Assembly (NCBI GenBank): GCA_027922465.2
Contig: BQMF02000011.1
Coordinates: 496,001 to 560,000 of the forward strand
Source: Turritopsis dohrnii
Lineage: Eukaryota > Cnidaria > Hydrozoa > Anthoathecata > Oceaniidae
Length of the DNA stretch: 64,000 nt
Direction of reading: 5' to 3'
Shown here one piece after another: positions 44,985-56,900 of the stretch. The notes below the pieces were generated by a model, which searched no databases, had not been told where the DNA came from, and saw only the letters and a program-made list of their open reading frames with translations. Numbering within the stretch: the stretch's first letter is position 1; each line of letters opens with the position of its first letter. A program made the position numbers and the translations under genes.

Positions 44985-47900
44985 CTAAAGTAAAAACATT
45001 GGAAAGGAATGTTTTCGTACTTTCATGTGTTTGCCCATACCATCGACATCTAGTAAAAATGTATCGTGACCAAAATGTCCTTCCGTGATTTTTAACGTCA
45101 CTTCAGTGTTACCTGTTAAATACGAATGAAACTACTGCATAAAAAAACTGGTTGAAATAATGGAATCGCATACATATCCTAAATGGTATCGCAAACATAA
45201 CTTAAAATATAGTGCACATAAGGTGTAAAGTCTATGCAGACATGCGTTGCTGGAATCTGACCCTTTCATAACTTAAAAACAACGCCTCGTTTTCATCCTG
45301 AATAGTAATGGCGTTTGCCTTTAAGTAATTAAGAATTTCGTGAAGCATTTTCACCTGTAGTTTCGTTTCTCTTTATAAACAACACAAACGTCATTACTAT
45401 TCAGGATGAAAACGAGGCGTTGTTTGTTATGACGTAAGTTACCTTAAGGGAAGCAATTTCGGGGGGAATTTAATTTGGCGGTCAGCCAATTTTGATAATT
45501 GTGTTAAATTTGGCGGAAAGCAAATTTGGCTATTCACGGTTTTTATTTAATTGGGTTAAATTTGGCGGAGCTACAACCGTGTTGTCGTTGTTTACTGTAT
45601 ATCCCGAAACAATTCAGAAAAAATATTTTAATTTGCAAAAGAGAAAAAAGAATAAAAAAATGATTTGGCGGTCCAAACACAAAACTAATTTTGCGAAAAC
45701 AGTTAAATTTGGCGTTGCGCGAAAGAAATAAAATTTTCTTCCCGCCGAAATTTCTTCCCTTAAGGTATGAAAAGGTCTATTGGTCAAAAATTTCTAATCA
45801 AGTAAAAAAAAGTTCGGAAGTAAAAGCCAATGTTGACGTTTCGTAAGGTTGTTTTTTGTTGTGTAAAATTTCGTGCCAACTAAAATGGGGTTCCCCTTCT
45901 TTTGTCATACTCATTGGTAGACTTTTTCCGGAATTTTATGGTGAAGGGAATGGCCTTAAGTTTACAGGTTTACAAGAGTTTCAAAGTTTACCTCCATCTC
46001 TTATCATATTAGCTGCTTCTATTTGCTTGGTGGATGGGTAGAGTATATCAGACGAAGCGCCCATAACCTGTCGAAGAAATTCAAATGTTAAGAAATGAAA
46101 ACAATAAAGAATATAAACCTAGGAAGTGTGAACATACTAATGTTGGGCATTTGACATGCGCGAATCCCTCTCTTCGACAACCACCGTAATTTTCACCAAT
46201 ATCAAATATATCCATGGCCTAACAAACGAAATTAAGAAAATTAGTGAAGATAGTATAGAAGGTAACACTGATAAGAGATTGGTTTACATATAAAAGTCAT
46301 TGAGTTTACCTTTGACAGGTAAATTAAGCTGTTGGGGTCATATTTCGTCCTCGGGATAAATGTCTCGCCCTGTAACAATGTACCACAGAAAATATGAAGG
46401 ATAGAAGAAATAATTCCAACAGGAGAGAGCAAAGTCGACATGTTGACAGGAGAGAGCAAAGTCGACATATTGGCAGGAGAGAGCAAAGTCGACATCTTAC
46501 TTGATGTCGAATGTAATCTTCAATCAAAAATTCAGTATCGTGATATCTGGGCAACACAACTCCAGGTTTATCGATTCTCATCGTTTCGAACCGTTCATCC
46601 CATTCTGGTCCACTTCGATATGTTAAGGTGGCAATTTTCCTAGAATCCAATATTGATTGTCTGAACTACAAATACCGTATTTTCCCCGAATAGGAACTAC
46701 CTTCGAACGAAAGCCGCCCTCAAGCCGAGTGAAGATGTCATGAGATTCAAGATAGGTAAAAATTAAAAACATTGCAAGAAGTGGAACTTTTTGAGACTTT
46801 TTAGGCAAATAAAAGCCGCCCTTGAATAGAAGCGACGGTTTCTACTGGAGACACACTACATTCACATTTCTTCCTTATATATTTCATACCTAGCAAGCTT
46901 TGCACCTTCCAGAGGAAAATCAGAATCATAGTAATGTCCATTATTCCATTGTGGGTCCATCATCAGCGCAACACGTTGAAGGTACCTGTAGGCGATGGCT
47001 GATGGTGTGGAACTTCCACCACCTGAGATGCTGACAATTCTGGAGAGAGATGAAGAATTTCGAATATGAAATAAATACCCACGAGTACCTTATCGGACAA
47101 AACTTAGTCGGACAAAATTTTAGTCGGACGAAAATATTAGTCGGACAAATTTTTAGTCACCTCCTAATATTTTAGTCACTTTTGTCCGACTAATAATTTT
47201 GTCCGACTAAAATTTTGGTCCTTTTCTAAAATTTCATAACTTACTTAATTTTTGATAAGGATTATCAAAAAGCGTGCGGAAGTGAGCCGATTACTCTAAG
47301 TTCTAGGTGTGTATAGGAAAACCAGGGAAAATGCATATTTAATAAAAATAGTTTTGCCGACGTGAAAAACATATGTCCAACAAAATCATCATACCACGAC
47401 GAAAAAAATCCTAGTTAAAAGGGTTGTAGTATAATTTTATTTTTCAATGTCAATGTCATATTCCTGATCAGTATAAAAATCTGTTTTGGTTACTGCATTG
47501 GCTTCAGGCGTTTCTTCTATTATGACTGTCTTCTTTATTTTGTTTTGAACTACCTCGCTATCACTTTCATCGCTTTCTGTTATTACCGGTGCTTTTCTCT
47601 TTTCCTGTGGATTCCTTCCTGGAATAAGTGAGGCTATTAAAAACATCCAATCTGTTTACGAAAGGGTCGAGAATCCCTTTAGAGCGTAAAGAATAAACAA
47701 TAAACATCATGAAACCGAGCGTTAATATTATTTATCAAAAAACTTTACCACTTTAGAAATTGTTTATTTATGACTAAGTCATGTAAAAATATTGTATTCG
47801 TTGGTGAGCAAAAAGAAAAGTCATAAAGAACTTATGAATATTTAACCGGAAAGGGGAAAGCACAAGACAATAATTTTTTGGGCGTTTGAGGGATATCAGG

Positions 47901-50900
47901 AGTGCATCTCAACTAAGCCTTAACCTACTGTCAACAAGGACAGATGATGTCAACAAGGACGACTGTACACTTAGCCTGCTTAGGCTGTCAACCAGGACAG
48001 CGTCTAATGAAAACTTATCTGACTGTCAACAAGGACAGCTATAAACTTATCCTGCCTAAGCTGTCAACCAGGACAGCATCTGATGAAAACTTGTATCGAC
48101 TGTCAACAAGGACAGCTATAAACTTAGCCTGCTTAGGCTGTCAACCAGGACAGCATCTAATGAAAAAACACTTGTAACTGACTGTCAACAAGGACAGGTA
48201 GAAAAACTTGGACTGTGTAGACTGTCAACCAGGACAGTATCTAAAATACGACTAAACTAACTGTCAACAAGGACAGCTGACTACTGCACCCCCTCAATCC
48301 ATATATTCGCTAAATAACAAACTTCCATAAATACAAGGAACAACCAAATAAATAACTCCAACTATAAATTTAATAAAGTAAACGTACCCATGTGGTACTA
48401 TAAATACAACTCTAACTTTTGTGAAAATCCTAAGAAAATGTCATGTACAAGGGTCAAAACCTAACAATAAGAAGTGTGACTGCCGACTAGAACAGAAAGA
48501 AAACTATAAAACAAGCACACCCAGACCGGGTGGGTGGGAGGAAATTTCGATACACAACAAAAACGTGCCAGCGAAAGGAAGCGAAACGAACTAAAAAATG
48601 CCGGCAGCCGAACCACGCAACAAGTACGATACTGTAAGATCAAATGAGACAACATGCCGAATAGCCGCGCTCGCGCAAGATGACCCCAAAACGCAGCAAG
48701 GATGCGGTTGTGCTTCCCCCCCGGTTAACAAGCGTTAAGTAAACTTAACTCCCATTTAACCGGAAAGGGGAAAGCACAAGACAATAATTTTTTGGGCGTT
48801 TGAGGGATATCAGGAGTGCATCTCAACTAAGCCTTAACCTACTGTCAACAAGGACAGATGATGTCAACAAGGACGACTGTACACTTAGCCTGCTTAGGCT
48901 GTCAACCAGGACAGCGTCTAATGAAAACTTATCTGACTGTCAACAAGGACAGCTATAAACTTATCCTGCCTAAGCTGTCAACCAGGACAGCATCTGATGA
49001 AAACTTGTATCGACTGTCAACAAGGACAGCTATAAACTTAGCCTGCTTAGGCTGTCAACCAGGACAGCATCTAATGAAAAAACACTTGTAACTGACTGTC
49101 AACAAGGACAGGTAGAAAAACTTGGACTGTGTAGACTGTCAACCAGGACAGTATCTAAAATACGACTAAACTAACTGTCAACAAGGACAGCTGACTACTG
49201 CACCCCCAAATTCCCCCAAACGCTAACGTCTGGCAACAGAAGTAACCAGCTCAGAATCCCAAACACGCCGGAGAGCGCTAGCATGACATAAGCGCAACGA
49301 CAAGGACTGAACGGTGTCGTCATTCAAACGTAAATAACGATGATACGCATCACTAGACCAACGTCCTAAGACCTGAATCGTACTGTCAGGTACTCCAGCA
49401 GATGCAGCAGACGAGGCACCGCCAATGCGAAATGAATGTGTGTTGATGTTTGGCACATCTGGTAAACATCTGGCCAGGAGGGAAACAACATCAGCTCGTG
49501 TCAAAAAACGCAAATCGGCAAACGTAAACAATGGCCATGATCGACCAGGATGAATACTTAAAAAATTTAACATACAACGCACAGGACAGAACTCGTTACG
49601 TGTAGCACCAACTTTAACAATACAACCTGTGCGAAAAGGATCAGTCTTTGAAGCCCGCAAGTGAATTGACATAACAGAACCTTGAGAATTGAACTCGACG
49701 TCATATGCCATTAGATCCGTAGTAGGATCAAAGTGCAAGGGAGATGAGCATGTGAATTCGGAACATCGGAGTAAACCAAAGAAGGCTAACGCGGTTGCTG
49801 CTTTGAAAAGACACCGGTCATAAGCAGAATACTGCAAAAGCTCAAGGCGAACATGAATGATACATAAATGACTGAACGAGATCGGTTGACGTTGTGGCCT
49901 GATACGAGTCGTACCTTGGACGCGTCTGATACCACGCAAGGTATAATAGAGTCTCGAAAATTGAGGCAAATGGCATTGGAAGCCTGACAAAATTGAATGG
50001 AATTGAATGCCAGCCAAATACGTTCGGATCGTGGCAAATGATAAACGAGCCGCCAAGGAAGCAACAAAATTTATGAGGACGTCTTCTTGCACTGGAAATA
50101 AATAATGCCCATGAACAAAACAAAAGCGTTGATAAGTTCTGAAACCGGAGCCGTATGTAGCCATAGTTGTAGAAGCTAAAGACTGAGATTGGTAAAAGGC
50201 TACTGCGGAGGAAAGATCGTCCAAAGGAGCGGGTCCACCACGGATGGTTGCTTGTCTGCTCTGGGGCGAGCCGCCAGAAACCGAGAGACCTGTAAACGAG
50301 AAAGAAGATCAGCCGAAGCGTTGAAATAGCCAGGTACATGTTGTAATAAAATGTTAAGATTAAGACGTGCTGCATACAGAAAAAGGAACCTAACTAAACG
50401 CATAATGTGCTTGTCCCTGCAAGAACCAGACCTCCAAACATGGACAATGGCCATATTGTCTGTAAAAATGAGAATCTGCGAATTGCGCCAGGCAGAACCC
50501 CACGTGACAACTGCAGCAACAATGGCAAACAGCTCTTTTATATTGATATGGAAATCCCTGAGGTGGGCTGGCCAAGGATTGCTAAACCAGCGAGAACCCC
50601 AAACACCACCGAAACCACAACCGGACGCATCAGTGTAAAGATGCAAAGCCACGGATGTTTGAATATCCGACTGAAACATGGACACACCGTTCCAAGAAGG
50701 CAGGAAATCGATCCACCACTGAATATCTGCCCGGGCTTCGGCATTGAGACAGATGTGATGATTTAAGGAAGAAACCGACATAGATAAATCAATCAATCTG
50801 CGAAGAAAAATCCGGCCAGGTTTTACCACCTTGGACGCAAATGACAGTGATCCAATTAACGACAACAACTCGCGCTTAGTACACTTACGCCTATTCGCCC

Positions 50901-53900
50901 ATGACTCCAAACAAGCAGACAACTCCGAAAATTTCTCGTCTGGAAGCCTGATTGTCTGAGCAACCACATCAATTTCAATGCCCAAAAAGGTAAGTGTTTG
51001 AACCGGGCCTACAGTTTTCTCACAAGCAAGAGGAACGCCCATAGCCGAAAACATAGACTGCATCGTACTCATATCCTCAGAGACCTGAGACTCAGTATGG
51101 CCACAGAGTAAGAAGTCATCAAGATAATGGATAACATATTGAATGCCCCCTACATACACTAAAATCCACCATAGTAGTTCTGCAAAACAGTTAAAAATAA
51201 AAGGGGAGGAACGACTCCCGAACGGAAGGCGAGTATCAACATAATAATAACCATCCCAAGCATAGCCCAACAAGCCCCATTGATCCTGGCGTACTGGACA
51301 CAACCGAAAAGCGTGTTTAATGTCCAACTTAGCCAAAAAACATTGAGGACCTAAGTCCTTAATCATACGGATGGCATCATCGAAACTAGTATACCTAACC
51401 GAAAACTCCTCCTTGTTTATTCCTTCATTCACCGCCATGCCCCTAGGCGACGACAAGTCCAAAATAATCCTATATGTACCGTCTTTCTTAGGGACGGCAC
51501 CTAAAGGCGAGCAATGAAATGGTGTGACAGGTGGTGACAAGAAGGGGCCAGACGTATGGCGTCTATTCACCTCTCTAGCTATAGCTTCCCAAACAGGTAA
51601 AGGGTTATTGCGTGCTGACAACAAGTTAAGAGGACGTGTGGGCAACACATCACCTGAAAAACCAATATCAAAACCAAAATTAAACCCATTAAGCACAAAA
51701 GCAACCATAGACTGATTAGGATGTTCCACCAACCAGGATGCGAGCTGAGGAACATTGACTGGCGAACAAATAGATGATGGTAAAGGGTTAGGAGAAATGT
51801 TTATTGACGCCGGTGCACTTAGTGGCTGGGTGGGAGCCAAAACAAACCCTACAGCGATGGACGAACCGACATTGGACATTGAGACAGTTGCCATTGGCAT
51901 TGTAAAACCTACATGTGGCTCTAGTCTGCTGTGGTGATTCCTGCCCTGAAGCGTGAAAAGGTGGCTGGGGGGCACGAAAGGGCTGCCCACCCCCGACCTG
52001 AGAATTAGAACTAGATGGACCTGAAGCACTCATGGCCCCTTGCATGGACCTTAAAGGACAAGCTGAAGCCACATGACCGGTGCCCCTACAAGAATAGCAG
52101 ACAATGAGAGGAGAAGCTCCCCTAAGGTGTCTATTATAGAGTCCATCATCAATACGATCCCACGACAAGGAAGAGTTAAAAGCCATTTGATAACGAAACA
52201 TCCTATCATAGGTACCCCAAGCCTGAAATTGGAATTGAGATGCAAAATCCGAAATAATTGCCTGGTACTGGAGTAGCTCGTGTACCCGCTGAGGCGCAAA
52301 GTGGCAATAGCATCTGATAAAATTATTCCAAGCCACCATCCACGAAGAAAAATCTGCAACCCTAGGACGACCAGACTGGCGTGGTACCACAGACAATGAC
52401 GGCGTAGAACCCCCCGAAATTTGTAAAGTAAATTCTTCAACAGCCGAGACGGAAGATGGAAGTAAAAGATCAAAATTGACAAACTCACCGTTCCTAATCC
52501 TGTCAATTATTGCATGCGGCAACGCAGGAATGCTGGGCGGCCGACAAGCAGGCAAGCGATTGAGCCACTCTTGCGAAGCGCGAGGCAAAAAAGCATGTGA
52601 AGCATTGGCATGAACTGGTGCACTACTACTAGGTATATTCCCGTCTATACTAAAATTAATTGCTGTATTAGCAGCAGCACCTCCAAGACTAGTTCCATTC
52701 TGCATCGATGCTGGTAGTGCTCGAAGACCTGCTGGTGTTGCTGTTGACGACTCTTGGTAGGGTGGTCAATGAAAAAATTTATTTTATAGGTATGATAATG
52801 AAAACTATATCATTACAAAGAGCTTTAAAAATGCAATCCAACGAGGGGTCAACCACCTTCTAACTCCAACCCAATCAAAAGTTATTCAAATTTAAAACAC
52901 CGAAAAATTGGCTATTTTTGGGAATTATTTATGAAGGGACTATTAGGAAGAAAGTGGCACCAAAACGAATGGTTTTGTATTAACTGTTTATACAAAATTA
53001 ACAATAACTTTTGATTGAATGAACGAAATTCAATGAAATTTTCAGTATAAATGTATTTTGGTCCGAGAAATTCGTTTCCGACAATAAAAGTTCGAAATTC
53101 CAAACCTAAACTGCATAAATTAGCATAATTACGTAGTAATTATGACAAATAATAATGCTTGCATTCTCTGATGTGTAATATCTTGTGCTCATGTAAATCA
53201 AATGAAATGAAATTTTCAACATGGAAGTTTTTCGATCTGAGAAATTCATTTCCGATGATTAAAGTTTAAAATTAAGAACCAAAATCGCATGAATTAGCAT
53301 AATTATGCGTTTAATCCCTAAATTGCTATATCTTGTGCTTACATGAATGAAATGAAATGAAAATTTCCACACTTAACCATTTCAGTCCAAAAAATTCATT
53401 CCAAGTGTCGATAATTCAAAATTAAGAACCAAAATTGCATAAATTAGCATAATTTATGCATAATTATCTTGTTATTTTATGCAAATCTCTAAATTCTTAT
53501 ATCTTGTGCTCACGTGAATGAAATGAAATTTGCCACACTTAACTATTGGTGTAGTGTCAATTAAGAACGGAACTTGCATAAATTATCATAATTACATATG
53601 CATAATTATCACGTTCACAGAATTGCATAATTGAGCTTACATGAATGAAATGAAATTTTTCGAAAACCTAACTTATATATAGCTATATATATGAATAGAA
53701 ATTTGCCAAATATGTTTTTTTATAAATTGCAGGTTCTTAATAAAATCAACTGTAAATGCATCTCAATGCGATGATCCATTTTTCATTTTAGTTTAGAAAA
53801 TATGCAAAAGAATCAGTAAATTTCATACATGTATATAAGGGGAATTTCTTGTTAGCTATGCAATTTTATTTTCTTCAAAGTTGGATGGTTTTCTAATTTT

Positions 53901-56900
53901 CTCAGAAAAATCCTGATCAGACAATGATGAACTTATAGCTTTCCCAATCAATAAATTTGAGACTGATTTTCAACAACTGTAAATAAATTTGGAAAGGTTT
54001 TTGAAGTGATTTTATGATTTTCGGGTTCCCAACATCCAGGAATCTGAGAACTTAGCATGAGCGAAGCACGGGAGTCACAACATAACACTTTGTTTATATT
54101 CGATTCTGCCATTTTGTTTAATCTTATTAACCAATCAAATCACTTGATGACGTAAATTAATTTCTGAAAAAAAAAAATTAATCGACAGTATAAAATGTTT
54201 TGCTACCTTGGGTTACTTAATGGAAAATCGCGCGAGAGCAAACAATTATATAATAAAACAAACTTCACAGCGTTAATCTACAATGCCTAAGCTTTCCAAC
54301 GATGTCACTTTCTTCGGCAAATTCGAAATGAACATTTAAAAAATTTTTAAAAATGAACTTTGATTTGCATTTTCAAGGTCTTTCGGGAAGATAATCGCGA
54401 AGAAAAATATATGGCGGGAAACTTTATTGTCTTGCGCGTGCGTTGCAAAAAACCGTTTTTAACCGCTGTCCAATGCTCTTCCGCGCTTTGCTGTCAAACA
54501 TACTAGGGTACTTGATTTTTACGGTGCCGTTTTTTGTAAATAATCGAAAATTTTACCGAGGTCAGTTTTTAGTTAAAATGTGCAAACACAAGTTCCCCTG
54601 TGGCTTTGATACTTATATATTTAGAATCAGCAGTGAATTCTGTACATTTTAAAAAAAAAATTCATACAGTTTTCATAATTTTGAGGGAAGTTATGACAGT
54701 TTTTCTAAATTGTCTGAACATTTTTTTTAAAAATCTAATATTCTAACGAAAACATTGCATTGTTTGACCACCCTACTCTTGGCGAGCGAAATACTGAACG
54801 ACTTGATCACGGATGATGTTGGTGATATCGAACCTGCTAGTGTCATTCGGATTAACTCGTGACTCCACCACGCTTGGTAACTCCACCACGCTAGGACGCG
54901 CGGCCGACACAGTAGTAACAACAGTAGGATTAGTCAGGGAGCGACTTGGAGGCAAATGTCCCGAAAAAATGTCCAAAGAACTATGACTCCCACCAGAAAC
55001 ATCCACGTGGCTGGAAGAACTGCCACTCGCCGACGATATGCATGATACCTCGGTTACTAACGGATGATAAAACACAAACAACCTCCGAGCTAACGTTTGG
55101 GAGGAACCAGTGTCCATCAAATTTAAAGCGTTACAAATTAATTGCAAAGTCGGTTTCGGTAAAACTAACCAGTCCTCAAGCGATTTCCCTTCCGCTCCAT
55201 CGATGGGAAGAGTGCGCTGGCTTCGACGAGGACGTCCTTTGCCGCCAGCATCCACCAAATGCCCAGAACAGCACAAAACATAAAACAAAATGGCTGCCAA
55301 ACGCATGGTCGACAACCAATTTACAAGATACACGAATCCTCTCCAAAAATAATAATGAAAAACACGAGCGGATGGAGGACCAAAGTATATACGATCAATA
55401 AAACCAAATAACAGCTGCAAATATGGTAGATATCGCTGGATATAACAATTCTTCAAGATTCTAAATTTCGATACACAACAAAAACGTGCCAGCGAAAGGA
55501 AGCGAAACGAACTAAAAAATGCCGGCAGCCGAACCACGCAACAAGTACGATACTGTAAGATCAAATGAGACAACATGCCGAATAGCCGCGCTCGCGCAAG
55601 ATGACCCCAAAACGCAGCAAGGATGCGGTTGTGCTTCCCCCCCGGTTAACAAGCGTTAAGTAAACTTAACTCCCATTTAAAATTTTGTAATTAAACTGAT
55701 AAGAAGAAGAATTCTGAAAAAAATGATTTGGACCAAATATTTAGTCGGACATAATAATTAGTCGGACAAAATTTTAGTCGGACAAAATTATTAGTCGGAC
55801 AAAATTTTAGTCACTTCCAAAAAATTTAGTCACTTTTGTCCGACTAAGTTTTGTCCGATAAGGTAGCACAAGAGTAGAAATTTTAAAGAGTTTCGACATT
55901 TTGCAGAACTTAATTAATTTAAATCAAACCTTTATAATTAGCTAATGAAACGAACTATATTTTAAAAAGTGAATCGGGTCTACAAAAAAATCTTGTAACG
56001 GAACCATAGATCCATCTGATCCATTTATACATCTGGAAATTTGACGGAAACCATCGTTTCGTTTATCAGATGAAACGCTGATAACGATGAATCGTTTACA
56101 ACGACCATTCTTATTAGAACTTACGACAAAAATTGAAGATTTGCTCTTTACATAACATTGGGAAGAAATTAAAACATGGAAGCAAAGTGGACATGAACGT
56201 ATAAGAACGTTTAGAGAAGCTTGGACAAGCCCTGACAAATAAAATCTGAAAGTGCAAAGGTTACATAAATATTTCATTGAAGTCTCAATAAAATGAACAC
56301 AAATTCCTCGATAATAGACATGAGTTACCAACCTGTCAATCTGTGATGGAAACAAAGTAGCTGACAAAAACGAGGCTAGACCACCTAGCGATGCTCCTAC
56401 AACCGCATGAACCTATGGAAAAAAAGCGCCATTGTAATACGACAATGGGGACTATGCCATTGCGAATAACACTCATCAAACAAGACGTTAACATTAAAAT
56501 AGTATAAGTAAGTAGAAATTATAAAACTACATGGATATCGTATGTGAGGGATTCATAACTAACACCAACCTGGTGGAGACCAAGTAACTGAAGAAGAATA
56601 AATTGTGCTTTCACCATATCTTCAATAGAAACGATTGGAAAATCACCACCGTATGGCTATAGGATGAAAGAAAGTCACAATTTCAACAACATACAACCAT
56701 CTCAGAAATTAAAACTAATTTCTTTCAATGACAAGGTACTTGCCTTTCCAGTTTTAGGATTCGTGCTGCACGGCCCCCTATAATAATACTTTCAAAATGT
56801 AACAGAACTGCTACGGTTAATTGATCTGGTATAAAGAAGAAACACTTACGTTGTTCCATAGCAGCTTCCAAGTAAATTCACACATATTACAAAGAATCGG

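Larger units (their letters stand above)
51788..55576 (-). pseudogene. gag of the retrotransposon, split by an insertion
   Basis: The 5' part (54783-55576) starts [12 protein letters not shown] inside repeat A1 and contains a SAP-like helix pair ([29 protein letters not shown]). A 2.0-kb hAT-like element then interrupts it. The 3' part resumes upstream of MQNGTSLGG and runs to 51788, with a CCHC zinc knuckle ([14 protein letters not shown]) and a terminal Cys/His cluster ([26 protein letters not shown]). Reading frame on each side ends at the target duplication, so the gene was intact before the insertion. It would package the element's RNA. Confidence 0.8.
47840..55680 (-). mobile_element. 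PAT/Ngaro-like tyrosine-recombinase retrotransposon
   Basis: 7.8-kb element read on the minus strand: A1 (55680-55463), gag, RT-RNase H, tyrosine recombinase, B1 (49207-48754), A2 (48759-48542), 248-bp spacer, B2 (48293-47840). A copies (218 bp) and B copies (454 bp) look identical, and B1 and A2 overlap by ATTTAA. This split direct repeat layout, together with a tyrosine recombinase instead of a DDE integrase, defines the PAT/Ngaro branch of the DIRS order. Identical repeats imply recent insertion, yet gag is interrupted by a hAT-like element, so this copy is no longer autonomous. Confidence 0.85.
47086..55865. mobile_element. TA-flanked DNA element with long inverted repeats (outer layer)
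   Basis: Left end TACCTTATCGGACAAAACTT at 47086; exact inverted match ending at 55865. Subterminal arms of about 135 bases repeat TTAGTCGGACAAAA in both orientations. Apart from the retrotransposon inside, only about 0.94 kb of element remains, including a minus-strand acidic ORF at 47437-47646 ([18 protein letters not shown]) of unknown meaning. TA at both edges suggests a TA target site. It interrupts the MetX intron, not an exon. Confidence 0.8.

Noticed and set aside
45492..45731. 79-codon ORF
   Set aside because: Made of AAATTTGGCGG repeats inside a MITE; no domain.
47944..48177. 77-codon ORF duplicated at 48858-49091
   Set aside because: Produced by the mini-hairpin array (repeating STRT and CQPGQ); both copies sit in non-coding repeats and read opposite to the element.
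47928..48276. Regular 16-bp repeats spaced about 40 bases, CRISPR-like at first sight
   Set aside because: They are inside a eukaryotic retrotransposon repeat, alternate between two sequences, spacers share sequence (ATAAACTTAGCCTGC, ATCTAATGAAAAC), and the whole array is duplicated; no cas genes exist here.
49223..52705. LTR (Gypsy) retrotransposon
   Set aside because: There is no DDE integrase or aspartic protease motif; a tyrosine recombinase and split direct repeats are present instead of LTRs.
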